In this document: positions 8,819 through 20,769 of the stretch, piece after piece
Layout: every line of letters starts with the position of its first letter
Position numbering within the stretch: the stretch's first letter is position 1
Source of the DNA: Undaria pinnatifida
Lineage: Eukaryota > Sar > Phaeophyceae > Laminariales > Alariaceae
DNA length: 64,000 nt
Reading direction: 5' to 3'
Assembly (NCBI GenBank): GCA_012845835.1
Contig: JABAKD010000016.1
Coordinates: 12,777,507-12,841,506 of the forward strand
Program-made: the position numbers and the translations under genes
Notes under the pieces: model-generated
Told to the model about the DNA's origin: nothing
Database searches by the model: none
Seen by the model: the letters and a program-made list of their open reading frames with translations, nothing else

Positions 8819-9770
8819 TATCACAGCTGACGCAATTCATGCCTCCACCAAAAACATAAACAAGTGAAATCGGGAGGCAGTCTACGATGTTCCAGGTCCA
8901 TACCGGTGCACACGTCTCATTATTCACGCCTGGAGAAACCGACTAAACCACTTGCCACCCAAGAAATACCACCACATATATTATAAAAAATGAAAATACA
9001 CTCCAGCTGTGAGATCGAAGATTTCGTCGAAACTCATCTTTGCAAGCTGTGTGTGATACTCCGATCGCGCGTATTACGAGTTGTGTGTCCTCATTAAGGA
9101 TATAGGTCGGCGACTCCCCTTACAACTACAGCAGTGTAGCTATCAGGGTCAACAGGATACATATATATTACACGTAGTATAAATCACTACGCATACGCAC
9201 GACAGACGCAAGTCAATTAGAGAAAACAAGGAAAGGAAAATAATATAAAGCAAAGGAAAGAAAAGAGAAGAAAGTGAAACAAGCAAACGACGAAAAAGGG
9301 AAGGAAGGAAAATAAAAAGAACAGAAAAGAGAGAAAAGATAAGACAAGAAGAGCGAGCAAGAAAAGGAAAAGAGGGAAAAAAATAAAAATGTTATACTAG
9401 CAGACCCTAGGAACTGGCTAAAGACGGCATTGGGCTCGTGGAGGGTACCAAATGCGTCACCAATGGCACTGGAGAGAGAACGCAACATGGCGGAGAAGTC
9501 TGGGCAATCGTATGCTATCTTGTGACGGCCATTGGAAGGCCCACAACTTTCAAGACGATGAGAATGGCTAAACCCAGACTCCAGTCTCTTAGGCATGACG
9601 ATCCCCTTCCCCCCCCTCCACCTTTCCCCCTTCCCCCCGCCCCCCTCCCCCCCTTCCCCCCTCCCCCCTTCCCCCTCCCCCCGGCCGCTGAGAGATGCCG
9701 ACGGTGGATGCCGCTGCGGCAGCCTTTGCGCGTCGCTCTGCAGCTTGGCGTCTCTCCGTTTCATGCCAAT
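8819..9770 (-). mobile_element. LINE copy E, interrupted by an R3 insertion
   Basis: On the minus strand this carries the end of the coding region (near 9,770), the G-rich tract (C-rich here, 9,600-9,685), the pyrimidine tract and part of the 3' UTR. It lacks the last 120 bases. 8,986-9,151 is an R3 unit, and the LINE resumes after it with ACATATATATTA repeated on both sides, a likely target duplication. R3 is therefore younger than this LINE copy. Confidence 0.7.
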
Positions 9771-9774
9771 GTAC

Positions 9775-10970
9775 ATGATGTGCGATAGAAATAAAGGCAC
9801 GTATCGGGGAAAAGGAACACGTCCACTTGTCCTGTGACCACGGCTTGTCCAGAAGGTCGCTGAGGGCAAACCATCTTACTAGTTGAGAACATCTTTACCA
9901 GTTCAGCCGTGGAAGAAAATAAAAGTGGTGATTAGTCTACAACAACAACAAAAAAAATCGAAGCACCCCAGGGTACCAAAAGGGATATACCAGGTACCTG
10001 GTATCACACACTGCTGTCGGGTTAAATATTACATCATCATTTTTTGATGCGATGTTCGTCTGTGCTGCCGTGGTCGCATCAGTTCGTTTAGGACGTCCTC
10101 GACGAAACGATAACAAGCAGCAATCAGCCTATCTGGAGCCCTCTCATGCACGACGCATTGCGTGCACGTATCAGATGTACCGAGTGCCTATATATTACAA
10201 AAAGTAGTAGCTTGCCACTTGTTTTAAGCTATTGGATAGTCTATACCAGTACATACAACAACAGGATTTTGGGTTTTAGTTTTAGTTGTGTAGTCATCGC
10301 TGCTTCATTGCAGCTCAACTCGTGTTATTAGTAGTAAGAGGTTCTACCCTCCGCGACCATCTGGACAATTGTTAAGCTGTGTGGTCACAGGTAGTCCTTC
10401 TCCCTCCCGGTACGTGCGGATGCTATGTTTATATACTACTACTCTTGAACTACATACATTGGGCAAACATAATGTTCGCCCTCGCTGAACGTACCGAGAC
10501 GTCTCCACCAGTCCGAACTGAAGCCCCCCGTGCAAACGTACGCGCAGAGCAGGCCGTCGATAAGAATGGAGCATCCAAGTAGTGCGCCGATCACACCGAG
10601 CTTCCCGCTCGGTAGGGTGATTACCGGCCGTCTCCGCTGCGGTAAGAGGGGTGCGTAGCCATCGTCCAGCGGCATGCTGGATGGAGCTCTCACTGACGTT
10701 GTATGGCAGCGGGGAGAAGGGCTGGCGAGAATGATACCGGATGACCATGAAATCCGTGTTTTCTCGTGCACGCGCTAGACAGCAGCAGCTATGACCGTCA
10801 GATATTTCCGGCATTACCGCTGCTTTCATACGACGAATAGCCCATAACACCCCAACAGGGGAACGTTTTTTATTCAGGTTTCTTGAGAGGTTTCAGCAAG
10901 TTTTGAATAATTGTAAGAATTGTATGGTCTCCGTGGTCGTTGATATTCATATTTGTACCTGCAGCCTCGT
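9775..10970. other. No gene or known repeat recognised
   Basis: This holds a SINE/LINE-tail-like CCTGTGACCACGGCTTGTCC at 9,828-9,850 and a GGTACC-rich palindromic patch near 9,970-10,005. Open frames of up to 168 codons at 10,344-10,850 show no motif I recognise and overlap on both strands, so I do not call a gene. Confidence 0.4.
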
Positions 10971-11600
10971 TTGTTGTTGTTCTCGCATTCACTCCCATAA
11001 TCAAGTCCGTGGTCACAGGACAGGCTCCAGTCACTCTGGAGCTGAGGAATACCCCAGGGAAAAAACACAAACAAACCAAAGGTGGTACACGCATATATCG
11101 CAGCTCACGCAACTCATGCCTCCACCCAAGCTCCACCAGAAACTTAAGTGAAACCGGGAGTCAGTCTACGATGTGCCAGGTCCATACTGGTGCATGCGTC
11201 TCACGTTTTTTTTTTCACACACATCTACTTTCCAGCTTCTGGACAACAAGCCGTGGTCTCAGGTGTCGTCTCTTCTTCCCCCCGGTTCTTGCCTTCAATT
11301 TTTTTCGCGCATAGGGTTCAGCAATCCCGCTGCTCGTCGATTTTTCATCGATGTTGCTAACTCACGCTATTGCGCTTTCCGCAGGTCAATTTGTACGCAA
11401 GAAAAAGTCCCCACGATTTCATACGAGTATGCACTCGGGGGAACTCGATTTCATGAAACTGACCTACGTATACCAGGCTCGAGGATAACCTGATAGGCCA
11501 CCGGGGCAGACCGCATACTACTCGCGCCTGGAAAAACTGACTATACGGCTTGCGACCCAAGACTTGCGACTCAAGAAAGACTACCACGTACACACTGCAC
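10971..11600 (-). mobile_element. LINE copy D, split by SINE S4
   Basis: The LINE 3' end lies at 10,971-11,204 with a short CAA tail. It continues at 11,513-11,600 (CGCGCCTGGAAAAACTGAC, CAAGAAAGACTACCACGTA). SINE S4 lies between. The SINE is therefore the later insertion. Confidence 0.65.
11205..11512 (-). mobile_element. SINE copy S4 inside LINE copy D
   Basis: This is a full-length minus-strand copy with an A tail (T run at 11,206-11,215), the shared body and the tRNA-like head ending near 11,512 (CGGTGGCCTATC on the minus strand). GCATGC and GCATAC just outside the two ends may be remnants of the target duplication. Confidence 0.75.
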
Positions 11601-11629
11601 GCATGCATGTGGCTGTTGTTCTCACATTG

Positions 11630-11872
11630 CATTGATTGGCAGCTTGATTCGATTGCTCTTTTTGCACTGCATCCCCACACAGACGGGTCGTCACTCCGAC
11701 ACCACTCCAGACAGAGAGCACACACACGTGCTCCTCTCTCCCAGTATTTACGGCTACGGTGCGTTTCGTACGGTGTAGACCGCACTTACTTCAGACAGCA
11801 ACGAACGGCTGTTGTTGTAGTCGTCAGTAGCTACAAGTTAGTTAGTCGTGTGAACGGAGGAGGGCTCCATAT
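11630..11872 (+). repeat. R5 repeat, internal fragment
   Basis: Diverged R5 sequence (GATTGCTCTTTTTGCACTGC, CTCCAGACAGAG, ACAAGTTAGTTAGTCGTGTG). A short GTTGTTCTCACATT just before it looks like another LINE-type tail. Confidence 0.45.
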
Positions 11873-14342
11873 ATGTTGTTGTTGTTGTTGTTGTTGTTGT
11901 TTTTCTCACATTACCTCGCATAATCAAGTCCGTGGTCACAGGACAGGCTCCAGCCACTCTGGAGCTGAGGAATACCCTAGGGAAAAAACACAAATAATCC
12001 AGAGGTGTTACACCCATATGTCACAGCTGACGCAATTCATGCCTCCACCAGAAACATATGAAAGTGAAATCGGGAGTCAGCCTTGTTGTTATTGTTGTTG
12101 TTCTCACATTAACTCGCATAATCAAGTCCGTGGTCACAGGACAGGCTCCAGCCACTCTGGAGCTGAGGAATACCCCAGGGAAAACACACACAACCCAATG
12201 TCGTACACGCATATATCACAGCTGACGCAATTCATGCCTCCACCAGAAACATATAAAAGTGAAATCGGGAGTCAGTCTACGATGTGCCAGGTCAAGGCCG
12301 GTGCATACGTCTCACTACTCACGCCTGGAGAAACCAAATATTCCGATTGCCACCCAAGAAAGACTACCACGTATATATTACACGTAGTATCTATCACTAC
12401 GCATACGCACGACAGGCGTAATTCAATTGGAGAAAAAGAAACAAAGAAAAGAAAAGAAGATGAAGGAAAGGAAAGAAAAGAGAAGAAAAACGAAACAAAT
12501 CGAAAAACGAAAAAGGCAAGCAAAGAGAAGAAAAAGACAATAAAAGCACGAAAAGACAAGACAAGAAAGCAAGAAAAAAGAAGAGAAAAAAAAAGAAAAA
12601 AGAAAAGGAAAAGAAAGAAAAATATCATACTAGCAGACCCTAGGAACTGGCTAAGGATGGCATTGGGCTAACAGAGGGTATCACGTCCATCATAAATGGC
12701 ACCTGGGAGAGAACGCAACATGGCGAAGAAGTCAGGGCGGTCTTATGCTATCTTGTGACGGCCATTAGAAGGCCCACAAATTTCAATACGATAATGGCCA
12801 AACCCAGACTTCAGTATCTGGGGCATGACGCTCCCCCTTCCCCCCCTTCCCCCTTCCTCCCTCTCCCCCTCCCCCCTCCCCCCCTTCCCCCAGTCCCCCC
12901 CCCGCCCTCCCCCCTTCCCCCTCCCCCCGGCCGCTTAGAGATGCCAACGGTGGATAGCGCTGCCGCAGCCTTTGCGTGTCGCTCTGCAGCTTTGCGTCTC
13001 TCCGTTTCATGCCAATTTCGCATGAACAACTCGGCTTCCTTCTCTGCTCTTGGAAACCATCTGCCAGCCTTCTGAGCAGCCTTTCGCCATCCTTCGAATT
13101 TCATTCCAAAGACCGACATATCCTCCTTCAGATTATCCATCCAGTCTTTCTCTTGCCCCCCTGAGTAGCCCTTACCCCCAACAAACTCCCCAAACATCAC
13201 CCTCTGTGGCAGACGCTCCTCCCCCATACGTGCCACGAATCCCGCAAACAAAATCCTCCGTTTGCGCACTATCGCCTCTATCCTCTCGGAATCTGTCTGG
13301 GCAAGCGCGTCAGTGTACAATAGGGTGTGGTCGTCGCGCTCCCGTTTCCGCCATCCAAGGCATCGGAGGAGCATGGAGCGGTGAACCCGTCGTAGCCTGT
13401 CATAGTCAGGCTTCTTCGGGCTCCACGTCATGCAACCGTACAGCAGTGTCTCGACCGCCTCAGCTTTCAGCTACCGCACCTTCAACCGTAAACAAACGCA
13501 CACCCGGGCGATCATAAATTTCCATCTTGTACCGCTGGAAGCACACCCAAGCCCTCTGAAGACGCCGCGTTGTTTCAATGCCAAGGTCTCTGTCTGCGGT
13601 GATAGCCCCGCCCAAGTATACAAACAAGATTGTTTGTTTGTATACCTGGCCGGCTGCATTGATCGTAAAGGACGCCTTCCCCCCGCTTTTGGTTTCCTGG
13701 CACATTAGCTCTGTTTTTGCCTCGGATACTGTAAGCCCGAACGACGAGCACGCAGTCACGATCGCCGTCATCATACTCTCCAGCCCTTCTGATGATCGCG
13801 ATACGATGCCCGCATCGTCCGCGTACAGCATACCCCACCATCTCTGCACCCCCTCCCCCTCCTTCCCCCTCCGTCCGTCGACTTTGCCTGTGCATGAAGT
13901 GCCCTTCTTCTCGCCTTCCTCCTTTCGCTGGAGCTGCACCATGTTGTCCGTGATGGCTGCATCAGCGAGGAAGCGTTTCTCGGCCACACGCAGTACCGCC
14001 GTGAAAAACATGTTGAACAGCAGTGGCGCGAGCACGCATCCTTGCCTGAGACCTTGCCCCACGTCGAACTTATCCGAGCACTCTCCATCATCCAGCCGCA
14101 CGCATGCTTGCATACCGTCGTGGAATTGGCGGACGACGGCGAGCATTCTCGGTGGCACGCCAAAACGAGCAAGGACATCCCACAAAAGGCTTCGGTCGAC
14201 GGAGTCGTATGCTTTGGTGAGGTCGATAAAGCACATGTACACGATGTGCCAGGTCCATACTGGTGCATACGTCTCCTTACTCGCGCATGGAAAAACCGAC
14301 TATACCGCCTGCCACCCAAGAAAGACCACCACGTACATCGTA
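11873..14342 (-). mobile_element. LINE copy C, split by LINE copy B
   Basis: 11,873-12,080 is the LINE 3' end with its own long tail (GTT run, 11,873-11,903), broken at GGGAGTCAGC. The sequence expected next (ACGATGTGCCAGGTCC) resumes at 14,241 and runs to about 14,342. The 2.16 kb between is LINE copy B with a second tail. One LINE thus inserted into an older copy of the same family. Confidence 0.7.
12081..14240 (-). mobile_element. LINE copy B, 5'-truncated, with reverse transcriptase
   Basis: On the minus strand this begins inside the reverse-transcriptase domain. A frame of about 260 codons (14,242-13,460) holds [31 protein letters not shown] and the catalytic box LYADDAGIV, then [13 protein letters not shown]. 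The C-terminal region (13,431-12,811) holds SPKKPDYDRLRRVHRSMLL and RRILFAGFVARMGEERLPQR, typical of RTE-like LINE C-termini. A 4-base insertion near 13,490 shifts the frame, and a TAG in KVR-stop-LKAE is shared with copies A and J. A G-rich tract, a pyrimidine tract and a (CAA)n tail at 12,082-12,102 follow. It cannot encode a whole protein. Confidence 0.85.
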
Positions 14343-14344
14343 TA

Positions 14345-15057
14345 GACTATACAAAGATATAAAATCATTTTTTGGTTTCAGGGATTCGGTCAGGAGTTTT
14401 TTTCGTCTCGACCTAAGTATGCGATTCGCGGAGCTGGAAATTATTCTCGGTCAAATAGCTTCGTTCGAGCGCCGCCTTCGGGGGGGGGCTCCAACGCCCC
14501 TCGCCCTGCCATGTCCATTCCGTTCCGCACATCGACGTGAACGCGGACGGATGCCGAGCCAAACAAGCGAGAAGTTGCAAAAATACCGCATGTCGAGGAG
14601 GAATTCCGGAGATTTTGGATGTATCTCCATGTCTGCAGCGCCTGGATGATTTACAAAATTGGCATCATTTCCAAACGGTAGTTGCCAATGTTTAGAATTT
14701 TGCGGTGGCACATAAATATATATAAAATATTTCCTTGAATATCGAGTCATTCCTTGGTGTCATGGCCTTTGGTCAGGAGGTTTTTGTCTCGGCCTAAGTA
14801 TGCGATTCGCGGAACTGGAATTCTCGGTCGAATATGGCTTGGTTCGAGCGCCGCCTTCGGGGGGCGGCTCCAACGCCCCTCGCCCTGCCGTGTCCGTTCC
14901 GCACATCGACGTGAACGCGGACGGGTGCCGAGCAAGACGAGCGAGTGTCGAGGAGGAATTTTGGAAAAATTGTTGAATCTTAATGGCTGCAACGCCTGAA
15001 TGATTTACAAAATTGGCATCTATTACAAACGGTACGTGATAATGTTTGGAATTTTGC
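14345..15057 (+). repeat. R8 repeat, two tandem copies
   Basis: Two copies lie at about 14,345-14,740 and 14,741-15,057; a third is at 18,245-18,550. Shared blocks are TCGGTCAGGAG, CTCGGCCTAAGTATGCGATT, CGCCTTCGGGGGGCGGCTCC, ACATCGACGTGAACGCGGAC and TGTCGAGGAGGAATT. It is GC-rich in the middle and AT-rich at the ends. No protein motif was seen in any frame. Confidence 0.6.
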
Positions 15058-15740
15058 GTACCGGGTGAGAACAGCAGTATGTACGACGAGCATGAACGCC
15101 AACTGACGGCATTGGCAAACACACATCAGGTGCATGCAGCAGCAGTAGCCGAAGGGCGAAACTTCTAGCACATACTGCAGCAACTAGTAGCAACCAGAAC
15201 CACAGCAGATAGCTCAAAGTGCAGTACGAGTGCAGTTGGCAAGTTTAGTCGTACACGCATCACTCTGTCCAATAGTCTATATATAACAGCATCTCAAGCA
15301 GGTAGAAGAGCCGTCTCTTCGGCCTTTGGCCTTGGCTTAAGCACGGTCGCTGACACTCCAGGCAGCCTCTGCTGTAGGCATGAACGAGTGCGGTTGATTC
15401 GCAGCGAACTATCCCGCTGTGCTCGCCTCTATGTGGCCATTGTCCATGCCATTTCATGTCACCTCCCTTCTGTTTTGAGCTCGTCGTCGTGCCGTCGAGG
15501 TACGAGGAAACCCGTACGTACTGGGTGAGAACAGCAGTATGTACGACGAGCATGAACGCCAACTGACAACATTGGCAAACACACAACATCAGGTGCAGCA
15601 GCAGTAGCCGAAGGGCGAAACTTCTAGCATATACAGCAGCAACTAGTAGCAACCAGAACCACAGCAGATAGCTCAAAGTGCAGTACGAGTGCCGTTGGCA
15701 AGTTTAGTCGTACACGCATCACTCTGTCCAATATATAACA
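15058..15740. mobile_element. Direct-repeat pair, TRIM-like element
   Basis: Two direct repeats of about 220 bases (15,066-15,288 and 15,526-15,740) flank 237 bases of unrelated sequence. Each repeat can be read as TGAGAACAGC to TATATAACA, i.e. with TG...CA ends as in LTRs. This small size fits a terminal-repeat retrotransposon in miniature. Similarity runs a few bases upstream of the TG and no target duplication is clear, so a plain segmental duplication is possible. No coding parts. Confidence 0.4.
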
Positions 15741-16088
15741 ACCGTTTTATGTTCATATTGATGGAGAAAAAAATACCAGATCGTATTACATTTATTTCCT
15801 GTAAGAGTGATACGTCGTACGAGCGGACGTTCTGATTCTGGTGCCGTGAGACCATCGAGCACACCGCATGTTTTACCCAAACAAGAGCCAACAAGAGGCA
15901 GCGCACAGGGGTCCCCAACACAGAGACACGTGACAACCACGGCCAGCTGTCGGTCGGGTAATTGGCCGGTAGTCCGTGCTTCGGTGGGTGTATCGGAAGT
16001 CGTTCATAGTACTGCTGTAAATCGTCGAAAAACCACGTGGCATCGTGCTGGTGGCAAGACTCGCCAGTAGACCCCCCAAAAATTATTT

Positions 16089-16502
16089 ACCTTTTTTTTT
16101 TCTCGGCCCCATGCACCCATTTCCTTTCCTTTCTCTTCTTTGTTTGTTTCTTTTTTCCAATTGACTTGCGTCTGTTGTGCGCATGCGTAGTGATAGATAC
16201 CACGTGTAATATATACGTGGTAGTCTTTCTTGGTTGGCAAGCGGTATAGTCGGTTTTCCCAGGCGCGAGTAATGAGACGTATGCACCGGTATGGACCTGG
16301 CACATCGTAGACTGACTCCCGATTTCACTTTTATATGTTTCTGGTGGAGGCATGAATTGCGTCAGCTGTGATTTATGCGTGTACCACCTTTGGTTTGTGT
16401 TTTTCCCCTAGGGTATTCCTCAGCTCCAGAGTGACTGGAGCCTGTCCTGTGACCACGGACTTGATTATGCGAGTTAATGTGAGAACGACAACAACAACAA
16501 CT
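16089..16502 (+). mobile_element. LINE copy I, 3' end with (CAA)n tail
   Basis: This starts in the pyrimidine tract and runs through CCAATTGACTTGCGTC, CCACGTGTAATATATACGTG, CGTAGACTGACTCCCGATTT and ATGCGAGTTAATGTGAGAAC to a CAA tail at about 16,484-16,502. Nothing is recognised between 15,741 and 16,088. Confidence 0.75.
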
Positions 16503-17069
16503 GAAATATTGCCTGTTTCTTGACCTTTCGGCTGCTTCCTGCACACTTGGTTTTTCTGCCAACACGATTTCGAACTTTTTCGCGACTTTTTCTTCCTTTT
16601 TATCTAGCAAGTTGAACTTCCTACTGTCGCTAATTGCCGCCTGACAGCTGTGCATTAGTTGCGGAACGGTCCAGCTTTAGCTTTTCTTTGATTCGCACCA
16701 TTTGTTTTGTACTTGACGAAGCTTCAGCGGCTGAGATCTGGGCTTGGCTTATCAGCTTGACACCGCCCAGCACCCCATCGCAGCGCCATAGCTTACAGCA
16801 ACGAAGCGCCGTGCAGTGCCCTGCGATGCCCTGCGACTCAGCTCAGCAGCGCACCGCTATCTCAGCAGAGCGACGCGCTATGCTTTGCCGTGCTCTGCCA
16901 TCGCGGTCGTTCGTTATTCATGATATCTAAAACTCCGCGTACGCTGATATTTAGGTATTTGGCGCTTTTTTATTCTATACATATCGCGTCAACCATCGTA
17001 ATATCATACAATATGGGGGAGGGAATGTAACCTCTATGCAAATATCCTGTTTTTTTTAATCATTTGTCA
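16503..17069. other. No gene recognised
   Basis: Mixed-composition sequence. A GCCCTGCGATGCCCTGCGAC-type imperfect repeat lies at about 16,815-16,835. No coding or repeat family assignment. Confidence 0.4.
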
Positions 17070-17400
17070 GCTGGCCGCCCCGGTGGTCTATTAATAATAG
17101 TGGTTTTACCCTCGAATACTACTAACGTTTGGTTGTCCTTGAGTTCGACACCCACCACGATGAGATTTGACTATATTTGCAAAAATGCAAAAAAAAAAAA
17201 CAGGCATCAATCAACTGCTGAGAGCGCCTAGCAGCGTGGGTTGGTTCGACGCGAGTCGACGAGGGAAGAAAATGCTGGATTCTCCTCGCGGTAAAAATGA
17301 AAGCACGTGCCGAAGTGGGGAGGGAGGAGGAGGGCCCGCTGTTGACCCCGGATCTGAGTTACTACTGGGAGGGAGCGCGAGAGTGGTGCGGGGATAATAA
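17070..17400 (+). mobile_element. SINE variant S7, third type of head
   Basis: The head GGCCGCCCCGGTGGTCTATT, with a B-box-like GAGTTCGACACCC at about 17,142, is followed by an A-rich patch. The body is related to the shared SINE body: GAGTCGACGAGGGAAG, AAATGCTGGA, GCGGTAAAAATGAAAGCACG, GTGCCGAAG. The GC-rich end near 17,360 has no clear tail. Confidence 0.45.
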
Positions 17401-18244
17401 ATGGGATGAAGAAAAGAAATGTTGCAAAGGTATATTATTATTTCTACCAGTGAATAATATGTCAGTCTCTAGGAAATACGCACGGCACTATCAGCAGTCG
17501 TCATGGTAGAGACACTCCGGATATTATGCATTGAGGGGACGCGTCCAATTTCGACAACGTGAAAGCACCCACGAAGAAAAGACAGCAGACACGCATATCC
17601 CGCCTTCCCGAGAAAAAGCAGAGAAGAAGCGCTACGCCAACCTCCCGTACGAGCAAAGCCACCCCCGCACCAATCTTAGACAACGCCGCCTCAACGAGAG
17701 ATCGCCCTCCTCTTCTACGTTTTCCTCCTCGCCCGCGGCCACGCAGACCAATCAATGCGACAGCCTTCACGTAACAAACAAAGCAATCTTCTTCCAAAAC
17801 CTCGCCGGCTGACATGTCCTCATGTCGACGTTTGATGCAAACCGACTTTGCATCCTGTCGACTTCGAACCTCCATTGCCACGGGGACAGCAGTGCAGTCT
17901 CTTCATTAATGCCAAGGCCTCTTTTGTTTCGCCTAGAGGCGACGCAGGTTCTCAATAATACTCTTTTCGGTATTTTTGTGTGATAGACGCCAACTTTTAC
18001 TTGACGGCGCATTTAATAGTTTGTTTCGCCTATCCTTGCCTTCTTTATTGTATAATATTACGTTTTTTCTTTTGTCAAAGCATGATGACTTTCAGAATCC
18101 CATGTTCGTATGAAACTCTTGGCATTACTTTAAAGTTCAATGCATGCCAAATCGGACAGCTACACCTTAAGTGGTTGAAGTACTGCCCTGCCCTACCCGA
18201 AGCATGGGCGCCGGAGAATGCCGGCACCCATGCGGAGCCCTTGT
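17401..18244. other. No gene recognised
   Basis: Open frames of up to 126 codons (17,501-17,881, minus) overlap frames on the other strand and show no motif. I cannot assign this stretch. Confidence 0.35.
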
Positions 18245-18550
18245 ACATAGACATAAAATCATTCTTTGATTTCAGGGATTCGGTCAGGAGTATTTGTTTG
18301 TCTCGGCCTAAGTACGCGATTCGCGGAACTGGAATTCTCGGCCAAATGGCTTCGTTCCAGCGCCGGCTTCGGGGGGCGGCTCCAACGCCCCTCGCCCTGC
18401 CGTGTCCGTTCCGCACATCGACGTGAACGCGGACGGATGCCTAGCGGGACAAGCGAGAAGTTGCAAAAATACCGCATGTCGAGGAGGAATTTCGGGAGAT
18501 CTTGGTTTTATCTGAATGTCTGCAGCGCCTGGATGATCTTACCCAAATGG
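18245..18550 (+). repeat. R8 repeat, third copy
   Basis: This matches the copies at 14,345-15,057 from TTTCAGGGATTCGGTCAGGA to CTGCAGCGCCTGGATGAT. Confidence 0.6.
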
Positions 18551-18650
18551 TGTTGCCTACCGCTGCTGCTATGCAGCAGAGCTGTAGCGTTGTGCTCTCT
18601 TGGTATGGTACGGTATCATATAAGAAACACACCAACATGAATATAAATAT

Positions 18651-18691
18651 AAGGACCGTTTGAGTACTAATGTGATATTCAAACGATCCTT
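18651..18691. repeat. 41-base hairpin, copy 1
   Basis: AAGGACCGTTTGA pairs with TCAAACGATCCTT around a short loop. A unit of exactly the same length and stem occurs at 53,388-53,428 with an unrelated loop, which suggests that the stem is what is kept. 18,700-19,245 holds a CAG-rich patch and nothing else I can name. Confidence 0.45.
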
Positions 18692-19247
18692 ACACTCTAC
18701 GCCGACATGTCACTTGACAGAAGCAGCAGAAGCAGCAGCAGCGAGAGGTAGTGGCGTATAGGTGGGTAGGGCATCGCAGGCTCCGATCAAAGTAATCACC
18801 TACAACAACAGCAGCCGCACGCGCATAGAGTTGCAGGCTGCTGCTGCTAGGGGGCTGGACTGCTGCTGGTAGGTAGAATCGTAGCGTGGTGCTCTGTGCG
18901 AAAATAGGGAAATGTGCGTGTACCCTCTACGAGCAGAAAATCCCGGTTTGCGTCCAAATCTTACGTGCTTACACGGGCGTAGGGAATGCAGAGATTTAGA
19001 ACCTCAACCCCGGGGATATTGCGGAAACCCGGGGATTTGCCTTGAGTGTCCCCAAGGCTAAAAAAGTTTCAAAGGCGTGCCACGGGTTTCAATATCTCAC
19101 CCGAAAAATGGCTTGGAAGGCATTATTTCGCACAACCCGACCAAGCTTCTATGCCTTAGTCCTAACCGGTAGTTCCTCACATGAGAAGCTCAATTGGACA
19201 TGGACTCTTTGGCGCAAAAACTGCAACCCCTACCGTGGGATGACTCA

Positions 19248-20105
19248 ATTGTAATATACGATGTGGGTAAGTTTTTTCTTAAAAAATGGGAAGGGTCCTA
19301 TCATATTGGTTAAAAAAAATGTTTTGTCTCCTCCATAATGATTGGTGTTGGTATTTTTACTTTATTAAATAAGATGGGGAATTTTAAACTAGATTCAACA
19401 TCATTCTATTTTATAATTTTGTTTCTGTATGTAGTTGTTGCCACTATACTCACTGATTGTACGACTTACCCCAGGATATACATGATAAACTGATGCATTC
19501 TTTCCAAAACCGTCACATTTATCCCCTCAAAATAATGTATAGTTTCCACGCACATATTGAGCTGCCCCACACGCCCCACCCCCGCCTCAACCCCCCCCAT
19601 GATAAACTGGTGCATTTCTTTTTTTTTCCCCAAAACCGTCAGATTTATCCCCTTGAAAGGTTTTACAGCTTACACGCACAAATTGCCCGCCCGTCCGTCC
19701 CCCCCCCATTTCCCCCCTCCCCCCCTCCAACCCCGCTCGCTTTTGATCAAAACCAGGCCCCCACGCCCTTCAAAACTCCGCCCCCCCCCTCACTGATTAT
19801 TCGACTTACAGGATTCACTTGATAAAAGGATACATTTCCCTCCACAGCTGTCAGATTTTGTCCCCCTCAGAAACGGGTTTTATAGTTTCCGCGCACAGAC
19901 TGACTAAAATCACCCTGTTGACCCTGATAGCTACACTGTAGTTGTAAGGGGAGTCGCCGACCTATATCCTTAAAATGAGGACACACAACAACCCGTAATA
20001 CGCGCGATCGGAGTATCACACACAGCTTGCAAAGATGAATTTCGACGAAATATTCGATCTCACAGCTGGAGTGTATTTTGAATATGTAAAGGTCCCACCC
20101 TGAAA
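19248..20105 (-). repeat. R6 copy followed by an R4/R3 unit
   Basis: 19,248-19,440 is R6 (plus orientation). 19,440-20,105 is R4 in minus orientation with C-rich runs, TGATAAACTG and CCGTCA-ATTTATCCCCT motifs. It ends in the R3 block (GAGTCGCCGACCTATATCC to CACAGCTGGAGTGTATTT). Confidence 0.55.
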
Positions 20106-20769
20106 AAAAAAAGGTCTTTGAGACTCCAACCCACGGTTCCAAATTGATACGCTGTCACCCTCACGTTTGAAGTAAGTACAGATACATTTATTTACGCGTC
20201 AAGGCAAATAAATGATACTTTTATGAATGACCCTATTTCCGCTCTCTCATTATTTCGGTTTAATTCTAGTATGAAAGATTTCTCTTTACAACAGCAATAA
20301 TAGCTGATCGCACTACATATAAATCTTCATATGATACAATTACAAGTACAGATACATTTACGCGCCAAGGTATTACAGAGTTTTCGAAAAAATGGGAACG
20401 GAGCCTAAAATGAGAACGGACGGTTTTTTTTAGAAAGCAAACCAATTGTGTACAACTCCAAAAAAAATATTGACAGTCCTGTGGGGCTGTACAGCAGCCT
20501 TCGAATGAGCTGTCGCTCAGGCTGGAAGTCCTCGGCATCGCCTCGGTAGCCAGCATCTAGAGAAATCACAATAGAGCCAGCGTATATCGCTTATTGCGCC
20601 CACCCGAAGGCACGAGATGGAGCATGACCGTTCTGATGAGCTCTTCTCACAGGGTTGGCCGAGGGGTTTCGCAGGATCTTTTCGGTTCTCTGATACACCA
20701 CATGGTTCTGGAGATAACGCTTGGTTCTCATTTTAGGCTCCGTTCCCATTTTAGGCTTCGTTCCCAAAA
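20106..20769. other. Low-copy sequence, no gene recognised
   Basis: A block GGCTCCGTTCCCATTTTAGG near 20,736 and its inverted relative GGGAACGGAGCCTAAAATGA at about 20,394 flank 350 bases, an imperfect inverted pair. No coding motif. Confidence 0.35.

Noticed and set aside
10344-10850. 168-codon minus-strand frame
   Set aside because: No motif, overlapping open frames on the other strand, and no splice or start context.
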